From Trichoplax sp. H2 (lineage: Eukaryota; Placozoa; Uniplacotomia; Trichoplacea): a stretch of 64,000 nucleotides of DNA. Below are positions 37,196-50,301 of this stretch, one piece after another; position 1 is the stretch's first letter, and every line of letters starts with the position of its first letter. The notes beneath the pieces are model-generated. The model was not told the DNA's origin. It searched no databases and was given only the letters and a program-made list of their open reading frames with translations. Location of the stretch: contig NOWV01000195.1 of assembly GCA_003344405.1 (NCBI GenBank), positions 1 through 64,000 of the forward strand, written 5' to 3'. The position numbers and the translations under genes were made by a program.

Positions 37196-40100
37196 ATCGA
37201 ATCCCACTCATCATACTTCGCGTACTCTATATACTTGTTATTCTTACTTGTTATTAATTCATTATCACTGCACTCTTTCATACTGGGTAAATAGATGAAC
37301 GCACAATAAGACAGTCGTTGTTGGATAGTTTTTCAATACTTGGGTAGAATTAATTTAGAGGATATCAGCTGCAACGAGGATGTAATCCAACATCGAGTTA
37401 TCTATAGAGAATTATTATTTTCCCTTGGTTGGCTTTTGATTCAATGGTTATACATGATCGCACTCGGCAAAAGAGTAATTCACGTAGTACTACAGTAGCT
37501 GTTTCCACTTTCACCCAGCTGCCGATAGGGTCTTAGTAACTGTAAAAACATCAAATATACAATGTTTGGTAGCTTAGCGATATCATCAAGTTAATCAACG
37601 TCAACATGCTATGAACAATTACCGTCCACTATCTCATTTCTTGGAAAGTCATTCTATTTTTCATCCTATTAACAATCATATCACTTTTTATTGTGGAACT
37701 TATTGTAATGCAAGTAAATTTCTAGTAACAATGAATTATATTTGAATTCGATTCTTTGTCGCAAATATCGGATACGGATGTGATGATTTTCTAGAATTCA
37801 TATAAAGCTGGTAAACGTTGGTTTAGGAATTGACAATAACAATCCATTATGATCGCATTATGCTTCTTTCCAAGCATTGAATAAATAATCGTACGTAATA
37901 TTTGTTTTTATGCTCTTTAAGAACTGCAAATTTTCAGAATTGGATTCAATCAAGGGACGTTTGTGAGGCATATTTTTTAAAATTTTATTTGTAGCATAAA
38001 GATACAATACCGCTGCTTAAGCATTGACGAAATTGACTTTTAATAATTTACAATAAGCCCTTAATCAATAGTAAATAGCTCCTGTGGTTAAAAGTTAATT
38101 AAAACTTAATGGATTAATATAATGACAAAGTTGCGCTAGACGTGTCTTACATAGGGATGGGTCAATGATAATTTAGATTACTGGACTAGCACATAGTCAA
38201 AGATCAAGCCTTATAGAAAAAATTTTCCGCCAATAACATATTCGATAGAAAATACCCAATAAAACGTAGCAAGCTACAGTTTGAGTAAATATCTGAGAAC
38301 TGGTTTGGTTTTCACTATAGGAACGGAAATTTAAAATGAAATACATATGTATCATGAGGTCTTTGATTGAGACAACTTTAGCTGCAATAGTGAATTTTTA
38401 CCGTAATTTGGGCCACATGAAATTGTAAAGCTGCAACTTGAATCTATTCAAACTCGAAAGTAATATGGTTAAATTCATCGAGAACTTTTTATCAGTTGGA
38501 TTCATATTAATGGATACCAAATTTGCTTGTGTCCTTCCGCGGTACAATATAGTTTCCTAAGATTCTTCATATTAAAATCATAAGCACTGACGCAACGATG
38601 GATGCCATCTAATGACAACTTGTCTATTATTTCTTATCATTTGATAACTCCATCCGATATATACAAGAAGAATAGACGTTTTTATTAGTTCACTTTATTG
38701 TGCGATAATTACGCACACTATGAAATTTTATTGTATTTTGCTTCCCTAATAATATACTTACAGATGATGCACGTATTAGATAAAAATGTAATCATATTAA
38801 TTTATAGAACAATTCCGAATTAATCTTGTCTTTAATTGATTAACTCTATACAAAAATTTAAGTAGAGAAAATTAGTTTGAAAACGGATATGTAATAGCTT
38901 GACTGCTATTACTTCGGGTATACAATATGAGCGATGCAAGTGTTCTCATTCATCATATTATTCACTGTCCATAAATAATTGATTTTATGACTGTGCAATG
39001 TATAAAAATCTATAGTATATAATTTTTGCTTCATGAACTAAATTAAAATAAAGCTATATCTCTCTCATAAACTGGTTTTGCTCCAAGAGCGTTTATTGTC
39101 ACAAATTTGCTTCTAAATAATCTCGTTTTTGAAAAAATACCAAATTATTAAAATTAAGCGATTAGTTAGCAGTTCCTTGCTAATTGTCTTCATTCATAAT
39201 TTTAAAGAGGACATACATAACTATATTGGTATATCAGAGCTACCTGAGGTACTGTAAAGAAATGGAATTATATGCGGTATATACAGAAATGGCGATGACG
39301 CTGGACTTGCAAATGATAATATCATTAATAAATTTCTGAAATTTTAATTATCATAGCTTGATAACCTGATTATGAATTCATTTAATTAAGTGGAGGATAT
39401 AAAATACGCTCAATATTAAACTGTACGAGATACGACTTAGATTATAATTTATCATTTCCTGATAAATATTTGTTGCTACCTAATTTACAATCAAATCATC
39501 TCTCAACTTCTATCTTAAATGAAAATTATAAGCTTTTACAGTATATTGTAGTTACAATGTCGATTAAGATTATTACTAATTTATAAGAGCAGTAGGTGCT
39601 TATATAACTTAGCTATAAGTTTATACAGTATATAGTTAGATTCCAATAAATATTTTAAAAAAATTTTAAGTGTAGAATATTAAACAGGATGCCATTGTAA
39701 AAGGCCCAACGCCGGTGCATCGCAAGCTATTCAACTTAAGATAGATTTCCTATAAACTATTAACCTTGTTATTGAAGTCTATGTCGTACAGGAAAACTTA
39801 CTTAAAAATTTTCTTTTCTTCTCAAGTTTTTTAGATAAAATTCTACGCATTATAAGATTTCAGCACAATTACAACGATCTCTAGCATGATCATTCGTAAA
39901 TTTGAATGATAATTTCTTAGAATATCTATTTCAAAGCCAGATTACTTAAAGTTATAGAGAAGGTTTCATAGTTTATAATTAGTAAATTATGAAGATTTTC
40001 ATTCTTATCAAAATCATGCCTTAATGGCTTACATGAAAGATTAAAACTAATTTCAAAAGTTAAAGCTTTTCATTAATTCTTCACAATTATTAATTGAAGT

Positions 40101-43100
40101 ATGCGCTTAATACTTTATGTACACGAGATTACTTAGTATGATGCTTGATTTTTTTGTCAATAAACGATCTTAAAAGTCTAATAAAGAGTTGCTATTTCTC
40201 GCCTTAAGCATTAATTTTGATAGGTCTATTCGTTTAGCTTAAATGGAAGAAATATTATTAAATTTAAGGTTGAGCTCTATTGAATAAATACATGTCAGAA
40301 AGGTTATTTACTATTAGAAACTTATGTTGTCAAATCTAATTCCAATCATTCTAAAAAAGCAATTCTACATTACGACCTTTTAGTATTTTCTCTCTCAATG
40401 TTTTTCATGACGTCATTATACAATGACATCTTTTAAATAACAAACAAAATTAAAAGCCGTTTTCTTTCAATTTTATGTTCTTGTTTTTAATGTCATGGTT
40501 AAATTACGTAAGTAGAATATCTGGCGTATCTTGTATTCAATTATATTTACATGTAATAGTGATCACAATGTATTCGCACTAACTAATTGAAATTTATATA
40601 ATGAACTATATTATACTAAATAGGACGTAGTGCTCAATTTGACCATTAATTATGGTGATATGAATTTTGTGCTTAATTAGTATTCACATAAATTATGTAA
40701 TTATTATGTGCTATGATATGTTACCATGGAAGTAGGCCTCTTGTCCAAAACAGTGAGATCCCTGCACTACGGTAGAAAAAAATCACAATAATGGAAGGGT
40801 CAAAATCTCTTACAGTAAAGCTATCCTAATATATTATAGTCGTTCTAATAATTAATTTCTAATAACATCTATTATTGTGATCATCAAGACCGATAGCTTT
40901 ATTTCTGACATTGTGATTGTGATATAGTATTCTGGTTCAGCAGTTAGGCTTAGTCTTTTATCTACGTACAAAAAGAAAATTATACATTCCTTTTGCTAGA
41001 ATTATCGTGATCTGGCTATGTGTATGCAATATAAGGAATATACGTGTAGCATATAATATCTTGACTAAGATATTAGTATAAAGGTTGTAATGGATATTAA
41101 TAATCGCACGGAGGAATATAGAATTGAAATTACCATCAGAAATGTATATTTATTAATTTATTTATGCTACTTAATTATCGCATACTTTAATTGAGTTAGT
41201 CAACCATAGGAAAATCATAACTTAATCGTTTTCTATAATGAAACAATTGTAAATCAATTTCATCCTGTGTTTGTTTATTATAAACCATTTCGAAGAATTA
41301 GTTGACGATAAAATTTCACGTACTGTTATGTTGATAATATCAAGTGTTTACTATTAAACATACAGTATTAGAATAATGGACATAAAATAATACAAGTATT
41401 CATGATATAACTTAAAAATTGAATTAAGCAAAGCAAAACAGTCAAAAACATTAGCACTAAGAGAATTGGAGAAACACTGAAGATTTCTATAAAATTAGCA
41501 AGTAAATGCAGAATAAAAGATATAGCTTGTTTTCAAATTCCTCACTCACTACCGGTATGGATCTTTAATTCTCATATGATTTCGTGTTTAAGCATCTTCT
41601 TATCATTAATGTAACAATGCAGAATAGGTCAGAGAGATTACTGTAATGTTGTTGTTTGTAAATATAAATTTTAGTTATTAGAGTCCATTCTAGTATAGCC
41701 CAGCTATATCACCAACCGTGATTATTAGAAAACTCAAATGAAGCATATATTTTTAAGCGAACATTGTTTATAAAATGTATAGCAACTTTCGAAAGTGCTA
41801 GTATGAAAGCGACTTTTCTTTAATAATAGTTTTATAGCGGCGTAATTAAACTTTGTAGTATGATAATCCTGAATTCAAATTGGAAATTTCTAAAGTATAA
41901 GATCTTTATACAAGGGTTCTTACCTATTACATAACTAATGGATATCACTCTAGTTGTTAATAATTTCAACCTGTGTATTTATTATGTTATTCTACCATTA
42001 AATCTACTTTTTACCAATTCGAAACACTAAAGTATTATTACATATAAATAATAAATGCAGAAGTACGATGGTTTCAGATCTCCATTTCGGATATTTTTGT
42101 AAATTCTTATTATGATACCGTACAAAGGTACGAAATTCTTGTTTTTGGTATTTGCTTAATTAAATAATGCATCAAAGTTATCTTATTATTCGTTTCAAAT
42201 ACTGATTTCGGCAATATCACTTAAAGATGTAGTTACCATGAATTTTCCCTTGATTTCTACGCTAGCTAATATAACTATATAATTTTAATACATAAAATTT
42301 AATTTTTATCATCTTAAACATAAATTACTTCGAATATGAATAATGCTCGAAGATAACTTGTGGACATGCGAATAGAAGATGTTTTAGAAAAGGTTTTTTT
42401 ATCGATGCCAAGCTACTCAAAAGCGTACCATAATTGCATTTTGTATGCATTGATGACAGTTTATCAATTATCATGCTTTGATGCACATTCTTATGATTAC
42501 TGTGAACTTGTTTCATGATTCAATGCAAATTAGTATTAAATTGATAATTATGTAGGTAAATAGTGAAATGGGTTACTACAGTCTGTTAGCTTATGAAAAT
42601 TGAATTCATAGTTGCTATCTAGAAAAGGATAATATTACTTTCACTGCTTCTTGATTGCCAATCTTCAGTACTGAGATATGCCGAGGAATATGAACTACAG
42701 TCACCTAATTACTATTTCCTTTTTAAACAGGCAGATATTTAGTGGTAAATGGTAATTGATATCGAGCATACATGGATACCAGAGTTGACGCAATATTTCT
42801 ATTATTTTCTTTAATGATCTCCTGCGTTAATCAACGTTTACTGAAAAACAGTAATTAAATTAGTTATACAGTATAGAAGGCACAAATGGCGCCGCGCCGT
42901 ATTGCCGGTGTATGACGCCGATATAAACAATAATTACACCGCGTAGAAAAGTCTACTATGCCATTGTAGCTTTAAAAACATACATTTATTTGTTTTGTAT
43001 GGTTTAGTTAATGCAATTCTAGATATCGGTATATCTGATTAATTTCTTCCTGATATCTATTGTATATTTGATCGGGGTTAATAAATAATTCCTAGACCAT

Positions 43101-44702
43101 AAAGATCGAATACTGAGTGGTACCTCAATACTAGATATTACTTTACCGTAATTACATAATTTAGAAAAGGGATTTGAATTCTAAGTAGTAGACAGATTAT
43201 TTATGACCATCATAAATAATAAATTTTTAGTCGCCACATTATCAGAATTCATTGTTCTGTTAATGTGTGAAGTCTACATGTTTCATATTTACTGCAACGC
43301 AATAAAAATTTTATGAATGCGGTAGTTGAAAGCAAATATTGATTACTTTCCATTCCGGATGACTCAATTCCTTATGTTGATAATGCCAACTTAAATATTT
43401 TCCTTGCATTTAATTCCTCGGAATTTAGCTATGAAAAGAATTCTGTATAGGCATATGAGACCACTAAAATTTATTAAATATTAAACATTAGGTTTTGTAG
43501 ATCAAGTCAAGATAATCGCTTAATTAATTTAAACTATGGTACGGCATCCTGCATATTTGAATTGTTGCCTAAATAATCCACATTCTATCCAAAATTATCC
43601 TTTAAAGATAGCAGTAACTACTAGTTTTAAGCTAAGCATTCAACCCATTTTTTTACTTTGGATTGCTAATATGTTGATCAATATAATAGATGCCATAGCC
43701 CCTTATGCACTATATTTAGATATTATTTTACATTTCTTTTAATATCTGGCTACATCTACCGTCTTCAATAAGGTTTACCGTTAAGAAATTTATTCTTTTA
43801 TTTATTATTAGAGCTTAACGTTTACAGAATAATGTTGCTAAACATTAGTAAGTTTTAATTAATAAGTTACATATTTGTTATAGCAACGAATATTTTCAGA
43901 TAAGTATTAATTTAAAGTTAGTACTTATAATGTTTAATAATTGTTGCGCATATGCAATTTTATATTGTTTTCATGCTTGCAGATACAGCATAAGGTGCAA
44001 TTAATCTATTAATCTATTGACTGCTCAGCAATAGGCTTAGAAAAAAAAGGCACTTAATAAAGTATAAATTAGTTTACTGTTCAGCTTAAGCTGGCATTGT
44101 TATAATGACTTTATCTTTGTATACTCCTAGTGCTAAAGCGCAAAATAATTATGCATATGAAATTACTATTTACTTGAGAATTTACGACTTATTAGATAAT
44201 ATCAAAAAATTTTGTGATATGCGAACACCTACTCAATACCATCCATTTCCTATGCATTTAATAATGATATCATATGAGTTCTAATTATTCTAATTGTATT
44301 ACAATAAATTAAGGAAAATTTAATTTGAAGATGAAATAGTGCCAATTATTCGTGAATTTAGGATATATAAATCTTTATCAGTACTTTGCTAGATCTATTA
44401 TAAATGATTTAATTCTTTAGTTAAATAAATATAAATAAACAAAATTTGATACCGAATATTCATCTTAATTACTAATGTAATTCTTTCTTTTCATAAATTA
44501 CTGTATCGAATCGATCTCAATATTCTCAAAATATATTCTGCATTCAAATTGAATAACTGATCAGCGATATATTCTTGGTTATTATAGTTTTACTCTTAAA
44601 GATAAATCAAAAATCGAATTTACTCGGGTATTAATATAATTAAATGAACTTCGAGATTACGAGAATTATTAATATTAATCATATTTATGATTATTGGAAC
44701 TG
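37196..44702. other. Gene desert of about 7.5 kb
   Basis: AT-rich throughout. Open frames reach only 63-68 codons (42,325-42,516 -, 43,536-43,742 +), without motifs. A small GC-rich islet lies at 42,881-42,952. A TGTCACAAATTTGC word near 39,098 resembles the start of the local LTRs but no matching end or target duplication was found. Nothing else recognised. Confidence 0.5.
42881..42952. other. Isolated GC-rich islet
   Basis: About 35 bases (GGCGCCGCGCCG through GACGCCG, near 42,888-42,920) are strongly GC-rich inside very AT-rich DNA, with a further CACCGCG shortly after. No coding frame or known RNA motif was recognised. It could be part of a structured RNA or a transposon end. Confidence 0.35.
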
Positions 44703-45800
44703 CTATAAATGAAAGGAATTCGATGGTTCTGATGTCAACCATGGACCAATTACATTTTTATTGCGAGGATGGCAGAATTTAAAACACATTATATTTCTTC
44801 GATAATATTCCCATTGCTTAATCACTAGGTTGCGTAACCGAGAGTTAGAAGAGATATAAATAATTGGATTAACAGCACAATTTGTATATGGTAGCCATAC
44901 GAAAATGATACCTAAAACATCCACTTTGTTAGCAAGTTGATTAGGAGGATTAATGGTATATATGAGAACTTGTATAACTGCGGGTAACCAACATAAGATA
45001 TTAGTACCAACAATTAAAGCCGTTGTACGTACTGTTCTAAGCAAACTTGCTTCTTTGTTTCCTTTAATATCTATCGATTTTTGTTGACTTTTTACCCATT
45101 TCTTATATGCAACGCGAAAAATAAAGAGATAAGCAATAGCTACCACAGCTACGCTATTTAAAATTGATGCGGCTGAAATTACATTAAATAGGTAATTATC
45201 TTGATAATCGTGTAAGTCAATACCACAGTAATAAGTACTATTTGTATACCTATATCGTCCTAAACCATAACGTTGTAATGATAATAAGGGTAGCATAGCT
45301 ACAATTGATGGAAATAGCCATGACGTACTAATCATAAAAGCTGTCCTAGACGGTGTTGTTATACGCTCATATCGGAAAGGCCAAAGTACTGCTACAAATC
45401 GATCCATCGTGATAGTAATGCTGGTATTTAATGAAGCTCCAAATATGATATAATTAATGTATGCTGATATTTGACAAAATGTATCATTAAATAGCATTTT
45501 ACCTTGAATAGCCGAATAGGCCATAGGTGGTAAAACAATTATTGCTGTTAATATGTCTGCAACGGCCAAATTTGCAATCAAAAACGACGATGTTTTGTGC
45601 AAGCTACGGCATCTATAAATGGCATAAAAGATATAGAGATTGCCAGCCATTGCAGTAGTCATGATAATAGCGATAAAAGTTACTAAAATAGGTAATAAAA
45701 TAGCTAAGTCAGTGTCATCGGAGTTATTGAAGGAGTAGTCGTGGGAAATTTTATCATACGATGAATTAATATCCATAGTTGGTCGACTTAGGTTATTCAT
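44703..45800 (-). CDS. Class A rhodopsin-type GPCR, intronless, orphan
   Basis: Single-exon receptor of 365 residues in the plasma membrane. ATG at 45,800 is used: an in-frame stop lies a few codons upstream and the only earlier start-like codon is GTG. The N-terminus has sequons (NLS, NSS). TM2 is NLAVADILTAIIVLPP. TM3 starts with FCQIS and ends MDRFVAVLWPF, a near-canonical DRY. ECL2 carries a Cys (YYCGI). TM6 has CWLP and TM7 NCAVNPIIY, so the main activation switches are present, unlike the two receptors earlier in the window. Position 3.32 is Asn, not the aminergic Asp, and 7.43 is Tyr, not the opsin Lys, so neither an amine receptor nor a light-sensing opsin is indicated. The TM7 signature resembles amine/melatonin-type receptors. 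Lack of introns suggests an old retrocopy or intron loss. Confidence 0.93.
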   Translation of the reverse strand: MNNLSRPTMDINSSYDKISHDYSFNNSDDTDLAILLPILVTFIAIIMTTAMAGNLYIFYAIYRCRSLHKTSSFLIANLAVADILTAIIVLPPMAYSAIQGKMLFNDTFCQISAYINYIIFGASLNTSITITMDRFVAVLWPFRYERITTPSRTAFMISTSWLFPSIVAMLPLLSLQRYGLGRYRYTNSTYYCGIDLHDYQDNYLFNVISAASILNSVAVVAIAYLFIFRVAYKKWVKSQQKSIDIKGNKEASLLRTVRTTALIVGTNILCWLPAVIQVLIYTINPPNQLANKVDVLGIIFVWLPYTNCAVNPIIYISSNSRLRNLVIKQWEYYRRNIMCFKFCHPRNKNVIGPWLTSEPSNSFHL

Positions 45801-48564
45801 GCTGGTATTCACGTTGGATTCGATGTCTTAATATTTCTTTTCTATCATGCTTTAGTCAAATTCTTGGATTAAAATATGTTAAAATCTAAATGATATGAGT
45901 TATAATAAATACTCAGAGAGAACAGCGGATTGAAAATCGTTCGCTTAGTGGTTTTGGCTTTTCTCCTTTAGCCTATTGATTGGATGTATAAATTAGTTAG
46001 TCTAAAATGGAAAATCAAATTGATCAGGAGGATAAATTATTTTAAATGTTGCTTCGTCACTGATACAGAGATTCTATTACATTATGTCTGCGGAGGGTTG
46101 TATTCATAGATATTATAATCTGTCACCCGGTAAAAGAAATAAAATCATGAATGGGTACACAATAATACCTTTACTTTCACAAAGGTACAATATATTGAGG
46201 GCTTATTTTCCATTAGAATAATTGATCGACTAAAAATGACGTGAGCGTTTTAGTTATTCCTATTGTAACAGCGGAAATCGCTTCTATTATGAATAAAATG
46301 ATCTTACCTATAGAAAAGAAACAATAAATACCTAGTTAGTGGCAAAAAGAGGGAAAATAACTATTATCGTATAGTAGTAATGCAGTTTAATGCATCATAA
46401 TAGCAAGGACATATGAAGATAATAGTAGAAAGTATTGAAGTCTAATAGGACAAATTGTAAAGTCTAAAGATATTTGAATAGAATCCTGCATTCGCTACAT
46501 GACGTATACAGCGCAAGCCTATGATCAACAGTCTATTTCTTGAAATTAATTGCAAAACAATGACTTTATTTAGACTAGTCCAAGAATATCCAGGATGTAA
46601 AGATGAATAAAAGCGATGTTATACCCGTAATCCATAAAATAATATTGTTATGCGCAGTCGCATGTTAAATTTTTATAGATATTTATAAAATTAATAAAAG
46701 GAACGAAAATTAGAGTAGGCTAGCTGTTTCGTTACTATCTCATCATTCTGTATGATCAAACTGTATATTTCGATTATCCAAAGTTAGTTAACTTCTGTAC
46801 TATGAGCACTCATGATCTTACGATATTTATCATAAAAGGAAACTAACATTAATCAGTATGTAAGAATTTGCTATAAGTGTTTATAATCGCCGTAATCAAA
46901 GAATAGTTTAGTCACAACACTGCTGCGGTCTTAATCTTTAAGTTAAGTAAACCAGTCTTCTGTAAGTAATATGCGATAAAAATATAATTAATGAATGATA
47001 ATTATAAATATATATATTGTATATATAACATATATATTATTCAATGTCTAAGCAAAATTTCCAGCAGTTTATTTCGCATTTTCATAATCCATGAAATTTT
47101 AATTTACTGTTTCTAATAATACTCATTAAAATTGATTGTTTAAAACGATCAGGATGTCAAACTGAAAAAAGTTGCTCCAATCTATAAAATTAAATAAATT
47201 TTGAACGCATAACAGTTGAAAGTTAAAGGTCGTTGATATCTACCTGTAATGAAAATAAGATATTGTGTTATTCTTTTAGCTTCATAGCTGGGCGTAAATC
47301 ATTCCAATAGAACATTAAAAAGCATAAATGAATATCGAACGGAATTTGAATAGCAATTTAATCAAATTATCATTTTACAAAGATATTTTAAATTTAAAAT
47401 CTAATAACTCATATTGAATGCCATTCTTCACTTTTTAATAGTGTTATTTGCATCGAAAATTGAAAGGAAAATATAAAAAAGTGAAAAATTCAATTCTTAA
47501 GCAATCAATGCATGAATTCTGCTCATTAGCCATACGAATGGATGTATTGTAGTGCACAGCATATTGAGAATTTATCAAGTACTTTAAAACCCGTAATATA
47601 ATGAAGGATAGTTCAATATGGATTTATTATCACTGCATTCATTGTAAATTTCTGATTCAGATTTCTAGTATATACTCGCGAATTTATAAATGATGATGCT
47701 GAAAGTTATTAAAGATACGTTCCATCACTACAACAAGAAAACATCCAATGTACCAATGCAATGTTGATTATTAATTAATCTTGTAAGACAGAATAGCATA
47801 ACTGTGAAGTGATATAAATAGCAGATTTTCTTTTAATTTAACCTTTATTCCAGAATTAATTTGGAAGCTATTTAGTTCTAAGTAATACATTTGCCTGTAA
47901 AATATAGAAATGATAAAATTTCAGGCTATTATTATGATTTCACTTATTATTGCAATATTTAATTTATTCTTTCAAAAGCATCTTTTTGGTTGAAAATCTC
48001 CAGCCTGTAGAATGGATCTTAAGACTAACATTATATATATTGTAGTAAAATTAATTCGTACTTTCAAGGACTCAGGCAATAAATAGATTCAATAAGTCGT
48101 ATTTTCATATACCTTATACTTTAGCTTGGTCTAAATAATAAATATAGCTTCTACAAAAGAATCTGCACTTTTTATTTGAAGTTAGTAAATTAGTAATCTG
48201 TAAGATACCATAATTCTGATTTATATTAACCTTTGCTTTTATCATTGTGGTCGTTAAATGAAGAGTTATTTACACTTTTCATTCAGACACTAAATGATTG
48301 ATTTACTTGAATTATTAGATCTCAATCTCAAGTGTCAATAGCGCCTCCAACCAATAAACTTAATCCAAAATTTTAGAGTAACTGTCAATATAAAAATCAA
48401 ATTTATTCCAGTAATTATAAGAATACATGTCTATTTCGTAAAGAGCTATACCTCATTGCTTAAATTAAATCTCGTTAAACAACGTACTATTTAATTGCAA
48501 ATGCCGCGACATCTTTAGCAGCTATAGAAGTACAGTATTAGCATAATTACAGCTACTCCAGTGT
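45801..48564. other. Intergenic, no gene recognised
   Basis: Upstream flank of the intronless GPCR followed by AT-rich DNA. A TATA dinucleotide-rich tract lies near 47,000-47,040. No coding evidence. Confidence 0.5.
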
Positions 48565-48997
48565 TGTCACAAACCAGCTTCGTGACAAGGATAACGTAAA
48601 AAAAATCTCTAAGTTACTATAGTCTTCCGGAATTCAGTATCCCTTAACTACCTCACAAGAATTTAGACGCCTTTGATTCTACGTTAAAAGCAACTATACA
48701 ATTGAGAACTGCTTTATTCAACTATCTGACGGGCTTATATACCCTTCTACAGCAGCTAACATTCACAAGTCATCTTATAAAAATACTTAGGTGAGAACAT
48801 CTACTAACAAGTTTTCACAGTCGGACTAAAATATGTCCATTCACAGAATTATTTCAGAGCACATTGCAGTACATCACTGTAACACATTTATAATTAGAGT
48901 AATTCCTATTGTAAGTAACTAATTGTAATATATTATCACTATAATATATTAACCAAATTTAGATAGCTATTTCTTCACGGTAGTTCGTACCGTGACA
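48565..48997 (+). mobile_element. Solo LTR-like element, second family, 433 bp
   Basis: Begins TGTCACAAACCAGCTTCGTG and ends CGTACCGTGACA, flanked on both sides by AGTGT (48560-48564 and 48998-49002), a perfect 5-bp target duplication. It shares the ACGTAA and TTTAGACGCCT words with the 630-bp family and the terminal hairpin with the elements at 52,084 and 58,516. No internal retrotransposon region adjoins it. Confidence 0.82.
48977..48995. repeat. Perfect 7-bp inverted repeat at LTR end
   Basis: CACGGTA and TACCGTG flank a 5-base loop just inside the 3' end of the LTR-like element. Related forms occur at the same place in the elements ending at 52,700 and 59,101. Confidence 0.7.
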
Positions 48998-49002
48998 AGT
49001 GT

Positions 49003-49354
49003 ATACAGTAGTAAACGCCTTTTACTCTACGCATAGGCGATAAAAGAGTAAGTATTTGGTGAATAATGTTTTTATAACAAATAATACAATAAAGACAGAC
49101 AAGCATTACATTAAATCGCCAGTGCTTAATGCGTGCCTAGTGAGATAATATAATGATAAGCGTTATGTACTTCCATCAATAGGTATTAAAACTTAAATAA
49201 AAAGAACTATGACGATGCCATTATTAAATTATATCTTGATATTATTTCTCTTCTTAAACGTTGATACGCTTGACTATACGCAAAAAATATAGGTAAATTA
49301 ATGGTAGTTGGATAATTGAATAACAGTAATACAAAGTTATGGGAAGAAAAGACG
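49003..49354. other. Unique sequence between an LTR and a duplicated tract
   Basis: About 350 AT-rich bases. No gene or repeat recognised. Confidence 0.5.
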
Positions 49355-49848
49355 AATTAAAACCAGGATAGACTAGCAAAATATAGTTCTAAATTTACGC
49401 GAAATCTTTTTAATTGGCACTATTACTCCACAAATTTTGACACCCATGGTGGTATAAATTAACTTTTATTGCGATCATCTTACTTAAAATAACAGAAAAG
49501 TAGTAAAGCTACATAAATTGAATTTAAATACACGGACTGTACAGTACAGTACTTTTGTACAGCATACAGTACACGGATAACGGTAAAAAGTTACTGAACC
49601 TCTGACAGGTCTATCAAATGGTAATACTATCTGTTAAATGAGCACATTATCGTAAACCGTCAGCAAAGCGACGGGAGTTTGCACTAGTACTCCTAATTCA
49701 TAACGATCAATGACTGTAGGTATAAAATTAAATTTTAACTTGAAAAATTATAAACTGCTCGTAATTACCAAGCAGTCTCATAAGACACTAGCTTAGATAC
49801 GCATCAGCTATGAGATTTCAATATAAGATTAACTGATTACGTAAATTT
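49355..49848 (+). repeat. Left copy of second gap-flanking duplication (494 bp), filled allele
   Basis: Matches 49869-50301 at both ends but carries a different middle. Here 49538-49687 is a Helitron-like 3' fragment, where the right copy has 89 bp of ordinary sequence (50052-50140). Read as an insertion-bearing allele of the same locus. Confidence 0.88.
49538..49687 (+). mobile_element. Helitron-like 3'-terminal fragment
   Basis: This 150-bp segment matches the reverse complement of 61,001-61,160 in its 3' part. It ends with a hairpin (CCGTC at 49657-49661 pairing GACGG at 49670-49674), nine bases, then CTAG, with T as the next base. A hairpin shortly before CTRR and insertion between A and T is the hallmark of Helitron rolling-circle elements. 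The 5' side runs into GTAC-rich simple repeat and no TC 5' terminus is seen, so it is a truncated, non-autonomous copy. No Rep-helicase gene lies in the window. Confidence 0.65.
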
Positions 49849-49868
49849 NNNNNNNNNNNNNNNNNNNN
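49849..49868. other. Assembly gap (20 N)
   Basis: Exactly twenty N, flanked by two versions of the same sequence. Probably a haplotype-redundancy join and not missing DNA. Confidence 0.98.
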
Positions 49869-50301
49869 AATTAAAACCAGGATAGACTAGCAAAATATAG
49901 TTCTAAATTTACGCGAAATCTTTTTAATTGGCACTATTACTCTACAAATTTTGACACCCATGGTGGTATAAATTAACTTTTATTGCGATCATCTTACTTA
50001 AAATAACAGAAAAGTAGTAAAGCTACTTAAATTGAATTTAAATACACGGACGGTTGGTTAATTTTTTGCCAATAAAATGCTAAGAATCGAAGCCATCATA
50101 ATTCTTGAAACAATTCATACTAAAAGGAATCTACAGTACATACTCCTAATTCATAACGATCAATGACTGTAGGTATAAAATTAAATTTTAACTTGAAAAA
50201 TTATAAACTGCTCGTAATTACGAAGCAGTCTCATAAGACACTAGCTTAGATACGCATCAGCTATGAGATTTCAATATAAGATTAACTGATTACGTAAATT
50301 T
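49869..50301 (+). repeat. Right copy of second gap-flanking duplication (433 bp), empty allele
   Basis: Same locus as 49355-49848 without the Helitron fragment. The junction corresponding to the insertion is ...CAGTACA/TACTCC... at 50140/50141, an A/T step as expected for a Helitron target. Confidence 0.88.

Noticed and set aside
39098-39125. TGTCACAAATTTGC word resembling an LTR start.
   Set aside because: No corresponding end, duplication or further similarity within the next 700 bases.
44703-45800. Reading the intronless GPCR as a placozoan opsin.
   Set aside because: The retinal-binding Lys of TM7 is absent (Tyr at that position), and nothing else is specific to opsins.
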